Below are positions 25,693 through 34,159 of a stretch of DNA of 64,000 nt, piece by piece. A model generated the notes under the pieces. That model worked only from the letters and a program-made list of their open reading frames with translations, was not told where the DNA came from and did no database searches. The DNA is taken from NCBI GenBank assembly GCA_963771705.1, contig CAVYUP010000005.1, forward strand, positions 186,001-250,000, in the 5' to 3' direction. The stretch is from DATFVA01 sp963771705. Its GTDB lineage: Bacteria; Bacteroidota; Ignavibacteria; Ignavibacteriales; Ignavibacteriaceae. A program made the translations under genes and the position numbers. The first letter of the stretch is position 1, and each line of letters begins with the position of its first letter.

Positions 25693-27021
25693 TTATTTCC
25701 CTCCTTTCTTTTCAGGAAGATAATAAAGCACAACCCGGTTATTATCTTTTAAATATTTGTCAGCAACCCTCTTTATATCTTCTTTTTTAACGTTCATCAG
25801 CTTATCCAGCTCCGTATTTATTGCATTTGTATTTCCATAAATAGTATAGTAATAAGCAAGGTTTTCAGCTATACCGGCATCCGTTGCATTTTGATTAACG
25901 TAATTTGTTTCAACCTGGTTTTTAAGCTTCTGCATTTCCTCATCAGTAATAACCGAATCCTTAACCTTATCTATCTCCCTGTCAATCAGGTTTTTAAGTT
26001 CATCAGCATCCACACCCTGGTTAGCAATAGCAAGAGAAATAAACAAGCCGGGATTTTCCAATGCTGCCGGAAAAGCTCCCACATAAACCGCTTTCTGAGT
26101 TTCATCCACCAGCTTCTTATAAAGTCTAGAACTCCTTCCACCTGAAAGCAGGGTAGTAAGCATACTTATCGCGTAGTAATCTTCCGTACCGACGGCCGGA
26201 ATATGATATGCTTCAACCAGTGCAGGCAGCTGTATATTGTCATACGCTGTATCAATTATTTCTTTCTGCTGTTCGGGCTCTTCAACCTGCGGCCTGTATA
26301 TATCTCTTGTTCCTCTCGGTATTTCGGAAAAATATTTACTAATCAGTTCTTTTGCCTGATCAATCTGAATATCACCAGCTATAGAAAGCACAGCGTTCTG
26401 CGGAACATAATATGTTTTATAAAAATTCCTGAATTCATCTATACTTGCCTTGTCGATATACTGAGCGGAACCTATCGGCATCCATCTATAAGGTGAAACT
26501 TTGTAGGCATCCCTGAAAACAATTTCCCATATCTTTCCATACGGCTGGTTATCAAGCCTTTGCTTTCTTTCTTCTTTAACAACCTTTCTCTGAGTTTCAA
26601 CACCTACGCTGTCAATTTTCAGATGAAGCATCCTTTCCGATTCCATGTATAATCCGAGTGCCAGCTGATTTGACGGTAGAACTTCATAATAATATGTACG
26701 GTCGAAATCAGTATTCGCATTAAGCTCACCGCCGGCATTTTCAATCATTTTCATATACTCTCCCCGGCCGATGTTGGGAGATCCTTCGAACATTAAGTGC
26801 TCAAAGAAATGGGCAAAACCTGTCCTGTCAGGTTTCTCATTTTTTGACCCCACATGGTACATCACGGATACAGCAATGATAGGAGTTGAATTATCTTTGT
26901 GAAGAATTACATGGAGCCCGTTGTCCAGGTTATATTCGGTGAAATCGACATCATTCTGTGCGAAAGCCGTCATCACGAACAAAAAGAGAAGTGATAACGG
27001 AAAAAGTGATATCCTATTCAT
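25693..27021 (-). CDS. M16-family zinc peptidase, catalytic subunit
   Basis: 443-residue secreted protease. The frame is open to 27042, but the ATG at 27021 has a GAGGGA site 8 nt before it and begins the signal peptide (ISLFPLSLLFLFVMTAFA), so it is the better start. Zinc-binding H71-FFE-H75 is present, with the distal glutamate expected in the ESERM segment. It is separated by 2 bp from the inactive partner downstream. The pair should form the M16B heterodimer seen in other bacteria, cleaving peptides in the periplasm. Confidence 0.92.
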   Translation of the reverse strand: MNRISLFPLSLLFLFVMTAFAQNDVDFTEYNLDNGLHVILHKDNSTPIIAVSVMYHVGSKNEKPDRTGFAHFFEHLMFEGSPNIGRGEYMKMIENAGGELNANTDFDRTYYYEVLPSNQLALGLYMESERMLHLKIDSVGVETQRKVVKEERKQRLDNQPYGKIWEIVFRDAYKVSPYRWMPIGSAQYIDKASIDEFRNFYKTYYVPQNAVLSIAGDIQIDQAKELISKYFSEIPRGTRDIYRPQVEEPEQQKEIIDTAYDNIQLPALVEAYHIPAVGTEDYYAISMLTTLLSGGRSSRLYKKLVDETQKAVYVGAFPAALENPGLFISLAIANQGVDADELKNLIDREIDKVKDSVITDEEMQKLKNQVETNYVNQNATDAGIAENLAYYYTIYGNTNAINTELDKLMNVKKEDIKRVADKYLKDNNRVVLYYLPEKKGGK

Positions 27022-27126
27022 AAAGTGTCCCTCATAAAACATAATTTTGTAGATGATAGATATATAAAATAGAATTATTGCCGGGATAATTAAAGATTAA
27101 AATGAATTATTGAATCGTGATGTGAT

Positions 27127-27158
27127 TTGGCGATTTATTATATAAAATCTTAGGTTTG
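27127..27158 (+). promoter_or_regulatory. promoter of the saccharopine dehydrogenase gene
   Basis: TTG at 27127-27129, then 21 bp, then TAGGTTTG at 27151-27158. Both elements match the Bacteroidota -33/-7 consensus with good spacing; transcription should start near 27165, about 20 nt before the ATG. Confidence 0.6.
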
Positions 27159-27185
27159 ATAAGTAAAAATGAAAAATAATGCTGT

Positions 27186-28520
27186 ATGAAAAATATATTT
27201 GTTATAGGCGCGGGAAGAACCGCCACCGCTCTAATATCATATCTGCTTGAGAACGCAGAAAAGCATCAATGGAAAATTACGGTCGGCGATTATGATTACA
27301 ATCTTGCCGAACAAAAACTAGGAAATAATCCAAACGGGAAGGCAATTAAATTTAACGCACTTGATGACTCGCAGAGAGAAAAAGAAATATCAACTGCGGA
27401 TATTGTAGTTTCTTTCCTCCCACCTTCGATGCATGTGCTGATTGCAGAAGAATGCCTTAAGCAGAAGACCAATATGGTTACTGCTTCCTACGTTTCGCCT
27501 GGTATGATGAAACTTGATGACGACGTAAGAAACAATGGTTTAATCTTTCTAAATGAAATGGGTCTGGATCCGGGGATAGACCATATGGATGTGATGCAGC
27601 TGAAGGAAAAAGTTGAAGCAGATGGTGGAGAAATTACCTCTTTGAAATCATTCTGCGGAGCTTTGATTTCACCTGAGTCTGACGATAACCCCTGGCATTA
27701 TAAATTTACCTGGAGTCCTATGAACGTAATCCTGGCAGGACAGGGGAATGCAAGGTACAAGGAGAATTCAGAAATAAAAGAGGTGCCTTACGAAAAATTG
27801 TTCACAAATACAGAAGAAATAGACGTTCCCGGGCTGGGCAGCTTCGAAGCCTATCCCAATAGAGATTCAATACCGTACATTGAGAAGTATGGACTTAACA
27901 ATGTGAACAACTTTTACAGAGGAACGCTGAGGAGGCCGGGTTACTGTGAGGCATGGGATGCATTAATAAAAATAGGACTTACGAGCAATAAGAAGATCTG
28001 GCACAACACCGATGATTTAACTTACCTGGAATGGGTAAAATCCTCATTGCCGTTTTCAAACGGTAAACCTCTGGATGATGAAATAGCCAATTACCTGAAC
28101 ATTTCAAAAAATGATGAGGTATTTAAAAAGATAAGCTGGCTGGAATTATTCAGCCCCAGGAAAATTAATAGCGGCAAGGCTACATCGGCCGAAATACTTC
28201 TGAATCTGCTGATGGATAAGTGGGAATTCAGGGAAGGCGACAGAGATATGGTTGTACTACAGACAGAGATAGTTTATAAAACACAAAGCAGCAGGAAAAA
28301 GATCTCTTCGTCGATGATATATAAAGGAAAAGATAAGCTGAATACAGCAATGACTTATACCGGAGGATTACCGGTAGGTGTTGCCGTAAAATTAATTGCT
28401 GAAGGGATGATTAAGGAAAAGGGCGTGGTAATTCCGGTTCACAGAGATATATACCTACCTGTGTTAAAAGAGCTGGAGGAATTCGACATCAAATTTAATG
28501 AGAAGGAATCGGCAGCATAA
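27186..28520 (+). CDS. saccharopine dehydrogenase (glutamate-forming)
   Basis: 444-residue NAD(P)-dependent enzyme of the LYS9/AASS C-terminal type, converting saccharopine to glutamate and aminoadipate semialdehyde in lysine breakdown. The Rossmann motif is VIGAGRTATALISYLL, followed by SFLPPSMHVLIAEECLK, EMGLDPGIDHM, the conserved SFCGALISPESDDNPWHYKFTW segment (residues 155-180 approximately) and YRGTLRRPGYCEAW. It is convergent with the lysine-ketoglutarate reductase gene, with 2 bp between the stop codons, and has its own consensus promoter. Confidence 0.9.
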   Translation: MKNIFVIGAGRTATALISYLLENAEKHQWKITVGDYDYNLAEQKLGNNPNGKAIKFNALDDSQREKEISTADIVVSFLPPSMHVLIAEECLKQKTNMVTASYVSPGMMKLDDDVRNNGLIFLNEMGLDPGIDHMDVMQLKEKVEADGGEITSLKSFCGALISPESDDNPWHYKFTWSPMNVILAGQGNARYKENSEIKEVPYEKLFTNTEEIDVPGLGSFEAYPNRDSIPYIEKYGLNNVNNFYRGTLRRPGYCEAWDALIKIGLTSNKKIWHNTDDLTYLEWVKSSLPFSNGKPLDDEIANYLNISKNDEVFKKISWLELFSPRKINSGKATSAEILLNLLMDKWEFREGDRDMVVLQTEIVYKTQSSRKKISSSMIYKGKDKLNTAMTYTGGLPVGVAVKLIAEGMIKEKGVVIPVHRDIYLPVLKELEEFDIKFNEKESAA

Positions 28521-28522
28521 CA

Positions 28523-29878
28523 TCAGGCAATATAATTCTTCATATAAAAATAGTCGTCTGTAAAATTACCTTTCCATATTATTACGGCTCTTTTGATCTC
28601 ATCCGGCAGTCCTGATTTTTCCAGACTATTTTTATAATCAGCCGATATTATCACATCAAGGAACGAAGAAAGATCTTTACTGAACTGCCTTGACGCATCT
28701 GTTGAGAATTCGCAGGGGAGGTTTGTAACCGACATTACCGCAATACCCTCTCCTTCAAAACCCATTCTTATTGTTTCGCTAAAAGGGTTATAAATATAAA
28801 CAGGATCGTCAATCCATGTTTCTTTAGAGAATTCAATAGACCCATTAGGGTCGCATGTAATATCACCTATGGCAATCAGGTTTTTACTTTCTTTGAATAA
28901 TTCTTTTACCATAGTTTTCGGCAAAGCCCGGGGATATTTAGGTTCCCACAAAATACAGTTCATAAGTATTGAAATATATGGAAGAACAGTATCAAGGTTT
29001 GATTCATAAAACTCAGGGTATACCAGGTAGTGCTGGCGTCTCTGTCTTTTATTTAAGCGCCTGTAGGCATCAGGATCGATTCCTTCTCCTGCTTTAAGCC
29101 GGTAAGTTTCATTAATAGAAAGAATAAGCTTATAAACTTTTTTCCGTGAGCCGTGCAAGAATATTTTCTGCAGCTTATCAAGGGTAATTTCCTCAACAGG
29201 CAGAAGGTCATAAATTTGCTGTGCTCCGAAACTGGTCTTTCCCTTTCCCAGAAAACATGTTATCAGCGGAGGAAGCTGCCGGGGTGTGCCATTTTTAGAG
29301 ATCAGTTTTCCTGCTTCTGAAATTAAATCTCTTATCGATTGCAGATCTTCACCATCAACTGCCTGAGGTATATTTTTGAACGGGTTAGGAATTCCTTTGA
29401 TCTTAAGCCGCTGACCAAATGACCATAAGGTATCAACCATCCCCGCATAACCCGCATTATATGTAAAAGCAGTGATCAGACGATGATTGTTTTCATTCCT
29501 TATCAGCTCATAATCGATTATTGTGGTTCTGAGATCGATGAAGGCCTTAAGCATTTCCCTGTTTTTCAGCTGTCCCTTAAACGTATGAGAAAACAACAGG
29601 TAAACTTTTTCTGGCAGAATTCTTTTTACAGGAATTTCTTTCAATCCGAAAATGACATCTGTCTTCGAGAGATCCTCATTTATTTCTGCGCCTGCTTCCA
29701 GGTATTCATCGTCGGGAAAAGCCCTTTTTATTTCGCCAGTGGAAGGATTCTTTGCCGGCTGTACAAAAAGTTTGTACCCCTTCTCTACTATTTGGGCAGC
29801 AAAAGCGGGAGTGACAGCGACTCGCTTTTCACCTTTTTTGTTAATAGCTTCTCTTAATATTCCTATTGTATTTTTCAT
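28523..29878 (-). CDS. lysine-ketoglutarate reductase (saccharopine-forming)
   Basis: 451 residues resembling the N-terminal half of the bifunctional animal/plant enzyme AASS/LKR-SDH, which joins lysine and 2-oxoglutarate to saccharopine. Typical pieces: IGILREAINKKGEKRVAVTP at the start, VIFGLKEIP, YLLFSHTFKGQ, TTIIDYELI and AFTYNAGYAGMVDTL. The frame reaches a TTG at 29902; the ATG at 29878 starts the conserved N-terminus and is preferred. Its reaction partner is encoded convergently next door, a split version of the fused eukaryotic enzyme. Upstream lies a divergent DUF5686 gene only 39 bp away. Confidence 0.88.
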   Translation of the reverse strand: MKNTIGILREAINKKGEKRVAVTPAFAAQIVEKGYKLFVQPAKNPSTGEIKRAFPDDEYLEAGAEINEDLSKTDVIFGLKEIPVKRILPEKVYLLFSHTFKGQLKNREMLKAFIDLRTTIIDYELIRNENNHRLITAFTYNAGYAGMVDTLWSFGQRLKIKGIPNPFKNIPQAVDGEDLQSIRDLISEAGKLISKNGTPRQLPPLITCFLGKGKTSFGAQQIYDLLPVEEITLDKLQKIFLHGSRKKVYKLILSINETYRLKAGEGIDPDAYRRLNKRQRRQHYLVYPEFYESNLDTVLPYISILMNCILWEPKYPRALPKTMVKELFKESKNLIAIGDITCDPNGSIEFSKETWIDDPVYIYNPFSETIRMGFEGEGIAVMSVTNLPCEFSTDASRQFSKDLSSFLDVIISADYKNSLEKSGLPDEIKRAVIIWKGNFTDDYFYMKNYIA

Positions 29879-29917
29879 TATTTCCCGATATTTAGCTTTC
29901 AATTTAAGAAAATATAA

Positions 29918-32329
29918 ATGAAGCAGTTATTAATTTTAATTACCACAGTTTTGTTGCTTACTTCTGCCCAGGCCCAGCAGGTGCTGATTGAAGGCAGAGT
30001 TACAGACGAGGTGAAGAACCCTCTCCCTTTTGCCAATATAAGAGTCAGCGGAACAACCCTGGGAACCTCGTCAAACAGCCGCGGGGAATATGAGCTTAAA
30101 CTTAAGCCTAGTACTTACGAACTCATTGCTTCGTACATAGGGTATATTTCAGACACCATTAAAATAAAGACTCCTTCCGGCAAGCTTAAAATGGATTTTA
30201 TTCTGAAACAAACAAATATCAGTCTGCCTCCTATAACAGTTATGCCCGGTGTGAATCCAGCCCTGGAGATCATCAGGAGGGCAATAATAAGAAAAAAGGA
30301 GCGGACTTCTTTACTAAACAGCTACGAATTTACAGCTTACACAAAAGGAATTATAAAGACACAGGGGGATATCAGCTCGGGAACTAACAGCGTAGGAATT
30401 AATATCGCAGAAGATGATACGATTCCTCTCAAGATCTCGGGAATAATCGAAAATCAGAGTGAGGGATTCTATAAAAAACCGGACGAATATAAGGAACTAA
30501 TTCTTGCAAGGAAGCAGACCGCTAACCTGCCTGCTTCGATTAATATTCTCACAGGCGGACGGCTAATTCAGAATTTCTACGAAGAATCAGTTAACTTTCT
30601 AGGGGAAGACCTGCCCGGACCTCTGTCAGATAACGCCCTGTCATATTACTATTATTATATCGAAAACACTCTGGCTATAAACAATACCACGATATACAGG
30701 ATCCACATAACTCCTGAAGATAAACATGATCCCGGTTTTACCGGAAGTATTTATATAACCGCAGATACTTATGATCTGCTGGAGGTCGATCTTCACCTCA
30801 ATGATGCCGCTGATACCGGAGGGTTATTCGATTCCATCTCAGTTTTCCAGCAGTTCACAGCGTTTACTGATTCTATAATGATGCCTGTAGATTACAGACT
30901 GTATGTTAAAGCGAATTATTTGAACCTCGCGAGATTTGCATTTGAACTTACTACGATACTTTACGATTACGAAATAAACCCGGGCCTGAAAGACAGTGAA
31001 TTTGGAAAAGCCGTCATTAAGGTAGTTCCGGGAGCTGACGAAAAGGATTCGACATACTGGAGCTCTATTCAGAGCATTCCCGGCACCCCGGCTGAAAAAG
31101 CTGCCTATGCGAGGATCGATAGTCTTGAGAAAATTCCCCTTACCTTTTGGGATAAGTTTTCGTTTCTCGCCTCCAGGATTTACTTAAATAAACATTTTGC
31201 CGTGAGCGCTCCTTTAGGGATGTATCATTTTAACCGGGTAGAAGGGCATAGTATTGATTTTGGATTATTTCTGGAAGAAGCAGAGGAGAAAAGACTGAAC
31301 AGCGAAATTGACTTGTCCTACGGATTTTCGGATAAAAGGATGAAAGAAAACCTTTCAGTGGAATATCTTCTGGGAGATTACAGGACATATTCTATAGGAC
31401 TGAATGTCTATAACAAATTAAAAGTTCTTTTCGGGGAATCAGATCAATATGGTGAACTGATCCCCTCTTTACTGGCGCTTTTGTCAAAGTATGAATTCAG
31501 AAATTATTACTACTCAAAGGGATTCGATTTGAATCTCTCAGGAGAGGTCTTTCCTGTATTAAAACTGACTGCCGGATATAAAAACCATACGGATAACAGT
31601 ACGGTTACAAAGACAGAGTTCTCTCTTTTTAACCAGGACAAGAATTACCCTCCCAACCAAATTATATATGATGCAAAGATAAACGCGGTAACGACCGGAT
31701 TTAAGCTGGATTTCAGAGACTACATTGAAGACGGTTACTTCAGAAGAAGGATATCCAGAGGCAAAACTTATCTTACCGTTAGAGGGAATATCGAATTATC
31801 CAGCAAGAAAATACTAAAAAGCGGACTCGATTATACTACTTATAAACTTATCCTCAGTGGAGCATTAAATACATTCACTTCCGAGCATCTGGATTACAGA
31901 ATAATGGGGATGTATAACATTGGAAGTCTGCATTATCAATCTCTTTATGCAATACCAGGAAATATAGATATACTCTTTCAGCAATTTTCATTCAGAACCC
32001 TGAATGTTAATGAGATTTTCGGAAGCAGGGTTTTTACTGTCAACCTTGAGCATGATTTCCAGGACTTAATCTTCAGAGCCCTGAAAATTCCCGGACTAAG
32101 AGACTGGGGTATCCAGTTCAGCACTTTCTTTAACACCGCCTACAGCGATATAGGGAAAGAAACCACTACATATTTGCCGGTCCATGTACGTACATTTCCC
32201 CATTTATTCTATGAAGCAGGAATAGGATTATCTCAGGTATTGATACCTCTGAAGGTGGAGTTTGCCTGGAGATTAAATTACAGGGGTGAAAATAATTTCA
32301 GGATAGGGATTAATTCCATTTTATTTTAG
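29918..32329 (+). CDS. DUF5686 outer-membrane protein with carboxypeptidase-like domain
   Basis: 803 residues: signal peptide (LLILITTVLLLTSAQA), a CarboxypepD_reg-like beta-sandwich (about 25-100, EGRVTDEVKNPLPFANIRV and GTTLGTSSNSRGEYEL), a DUF5686 middle region (IIRRAIIRKKE, then YEFTAYTKG), and a C-terminal half of repeated amphipathic strands ending in an outer-membrane-type phenylalanine (NSILF). It is likely a large barrel-bearing outer-membrane protein; the role of the family is unknown. The promoter must overlap the start of the divergent LKR gene because only 39 bp separate them. No terminator for this strand is visible before 32341. Confidence 0.88.
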   Translation: MKQLLILITTVLLLTSAQAQQVLIEGRVTDEVKNPLPFANIRVSGTTLGTSSNSRGEYELKLKPSTYELIASYIGYISDTIKIKTPSGKLKMDFILKQTNISLPPITVMPGVNPALEIIRRAIIRKKERTSLLNSYEFTAYTKGIIKTQGDISSGTNSVGINIAEDDTIPLKISGIIENQSEGFYKKPDEYKELILARKQTANLPASINILTGGRLIQNFYEESVNFLGEDLPGPLSDNALSYYYYYIENTLAINNTTIYRIHITPEDKHDPGFTGSIYITADTYDLLEVDLHLNDAADTGGLFDSISVFQQFTAFTDSIMMPVDYRLYVKANYLNLARFAFELTTILYDYEINPGLKDSEFGKAVIKVVPGADEKDSTYWSSIQSIPGTPAEKAAYARIDSLEKIPLTFWDKFSFLASRIYLNKHFAVSAPLGMYHFNRVEGHSIDFGLFLEEAEEKRLNSEIDLSYGFSDKRMKENLSVEYLLGDYRTYSIGLNVYNKLKVLFGESDQYGELIPSLLALLSKYEFRNYYYSKGFDLNLSGEVFPVLKLTAGYKNHTDNSTVTKTEFSLFNQDKNYPPNQIIYDAKINAVTTGFKLDFRDYIEDGYFRRRISRGKTYLTVRGNIELSSKKILKSGLDYTTYKLILSGALNTFTSEHLDYRIMGMYNIGSLHYQSLYAIPGNIDILFQQFSFRTLNVNEIFGSRVFTVNLEHDFQDLIFRALKIPGLRDWGIQFSTFFNTAYSDIGKETTTYLPVHVRTFPHLFYEAGIGLSQVLIPLKVEFAWRLNYRGENNFRIGINSILF

Positions 32330-32340
32330 AAACTAGTTTA

Positions 32341-32369
32341 AAATAAAAAAGCGCTCCGGAAAAGAGCGC
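32341..32369 (-). terminator. intrinsic terminator of the RRM gene
   Basis: On the minus strand, GCGCTC (32369-32364) and GAGCGC (32356-32351) form a 6-bp GC stem with a 7-nt loop, followed by a T-rich tract read from the plus-strand A run at 32341-32350. Confidence 0.8.
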
Positions 32370-32395
32370 CTAAAAAACAGAAAGCTAACCTGGAA

Positions 32396-32647
32396 TTAAC
32401 TCTTTGGTTTTGCTTCACTGACTATAATGCTGCGGCCGCTAAGTTCCGAACCATTTAACGCCGTAATCGCAGCATCTGCTTCAGATTCATTTGACATTTC
32501 AACGAACCCGAAACCTCTGGATCTGCCTGTCTGACGATCGGTGATGACCTTCGCAGAAACGACTGTACCGTGCGGTTCAAATGCTGCGCGAAGAGAATCA
32601 TCATTAACCGACCAGGGAAGAGATCCAACAAAAAGCTTAGTACTCAC
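32396..32647 (-). CDS. small RRM RNA-binding protein
   Basis: 83 residues, a single RNA-recognition motif: RNP2 is LFVGSL, RNP1 is RGFGFVEM. There is no glycine-rich tail, unlike many bacterial/cyanobacterial Rbp proteins. Small RRM proteins of this kind are commonly cold-inducible RNA chaperones. The start codon is GTG at 32647 behind an AGAGGTAA site. It lies 156 bp after radA on the same strand, with a small hairpin (32682-32698) between them and its own terminator behind, so it may be expressed on its own or by read-through. Confidence 0.92.
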   Translation of the reverse strand: MSTKLFVGSLPWSVNDDSLRAAFEPHGTVVSAKVITDRQTGRSRGFGFVEMSNESEADAAITALNGSELSGRSIIVSEAKPKS

Positions 32648-32681
32648 TAACTTACCTCTGAAAAATAATTAATAAAATAAC

Positions 32682-32698
32682 CACGGTGTTTAACCGTG
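32682..32698 (-). other. hairpin between radA and the RRM gene
   Basis: A 6-bp stem (CACGGT/ACCGTG) with a 5-nt loop lies 35 bp before the RRM start. On the minus strand it is followed by TTATTTTATT. It may be a weak radA terminator or a leader structure of the RRM mRNA. Confidence 0.4.
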
Positions 32699-32803
32699 CA
32701 GAAAAATACCATTATTAAACAAAAAAACAAAGAAAAATTTCTTTTATGCTAATTTGAAGGATTGTATAAATAAGGAATGTATACCAAATGTGATTTTTAT
32801 CAA

Positions 32804-34156
32804 TTATTCGAAAACCCGGGATATGGCCTCTGAAAGGGAATTTACAGGTACTATTTTAGCTGAATTCGCAGATTTTAATGACTTTAGATTATTTGCCGGT
32901 ATAATTGTTTTCTTAAAACCCAGCTTTTCCGCTTCTGAAATTCTTTTTTCAATATTAGCGACGCTGCGTATTTCCCCTCCCAGACCAACTTCTCCTATCA
33001 CTACGATCGAATTATCTGCTGGTTTATCCAATAGACTTGATGCAATACTGCAGCATACTGCAAGATCTACTGCCGGTTCATCTATCTTAACCCCTCCTGC
33101 CATATTCAAAAAAACGTTATTCGCGCTAAGCCTATAGCCGTTTCTCTTTTCGAGTACAGCCAGCAGTATGGATAATCTCCTGTAATCAAATCCTGTAGCG
33201 ACTCTCTGAGGATTCCCATAATTAGAGGGAGTAACAAGCGCCTGTACTTCAAGTAAAATAGGACGTGTGCCTTCCATGCTCGCCGTAACCACTGAGCCTG
33301 AAATTTTTGCCCCGCGTTCACTCAGGAACAATTCGCTAGGATTTTTAACCTCCTGGAGTCCCTGTTCATGCATCTCAAATATGCCTATTTCATTAGTGCT
33401 GCCGAAGCGGTTTTTTTGTGCACGCAGTATCCTGAATGAATGATGAGATTCTCCCTCAAACTGAATAACAGCATCCACAATATGCTCCAGCACTTTAGGT
33501 CCTGCAATAAATCCTTCTTTTGTTACATGGCCTATAATGATTACACAAAAGTGGTTTTTCTTCGCTTCTTCCATAAGCAGCGAGGTGGATTCTCTTATCT
33601 GCGTGACCGTGCCGGGAGAATTCTCGAACTCGCTCCGGTACATTGTCTGAATAGAGTCGATTATAACAACCGAGGGTCCGGTATCCCTTATAGATCCAAT
33701 AATCGTATTCATATCAGTTTCAGCAAGGAAGTAAAAATTCTCGGAAGTAATTTTCAAACGATCAGCCCTCAGTTTGATTTGTCTGGCCGATTCCTCACCG
33801 CTGACATACAAAACTTTATCATTTATCCTGGCTGCAGCCTGCATTGCAAGAGTTGATTTTCCTATCCCGGGATCCCCTCCGAAAAGAACGACCGATCCGG
33901 GCATTAGTCCTCCCCCAAGCACACGGTCAAATTCCATTATTCCGGTTTTGATCCTTTCATCCTCATTTGCTGAGATTTCGCTGATCCTGGGGATGGATGG
34001 TTTTCGGGCCGGGGTAGAGGCTTTCCGCGGGCGAGTTTCAATGATCTCTTCAGTAAAAGAATTCCATTCTTCGCATTCGGGACATTTTCCAAGCCAGCGG
34101 AGTGATTCATAACCGCAACTGGAGCAAATGTATTTAATCCTCGGTTTGGTTTTCAT
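32804..34156 (-). CDS. radA: DNA repair protein RadA
   Basis: 450-residue RecA-like helicase that drives branch migration in homologous recombination. The N-terminal zinc ribbon uses C11-C14 and C25-C28 (CSSCGYESLRWLGKCPEC), Walker A is GDPGIGKST near 94-102, the RadA-specific KNRFGSTNEIG motif is present, and the Lon-protease-like C-terminal domain follows (GYRLSANNVFLNMAGGVK). It starts 3 bp after alaS ends, so the two form an operon. Confidence 0.96.
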   Translation of the reverse strand: MKTKPRIKYICSSCGYESLRWLGKCPECEEWNSFTEEIIETRPRKASTPARKPSIPRISEISANEDERIKTGIMEFDRVLGGGLMPGSVVLFGGDPGIGKSTLAMQAAARINDKVLYVSGEESARQIKLRADRLKITSENFYFLAETDMNTIIGSIRDTGPSVVIIDSIQTMYRSEFENSPGTVTQIRESTSLLMEEAKKNHFCVIIIGHVTKEGFIAGPKVLEHIVDAVIQFEGESHHSFRILRAQKNRFGSTNEIGIFEMHEQGLQEVKNPSELFLSERGAKISGSVVTASMEGTRPILLEVQALVTPSNYGNPQRVATGFDYRRLSILLAVLEKRNGYRLSANNVFLNMAGGVKIDEPAVDLAVCCSIASSLLDKPADNSIVVIGEVGLGGEIRSVANIEKRISEAEKLGFKKTIIPANNLKSLKSANSAKIVPVNSLSEAISRVFE

Positions 34157-34159
34157 CTT

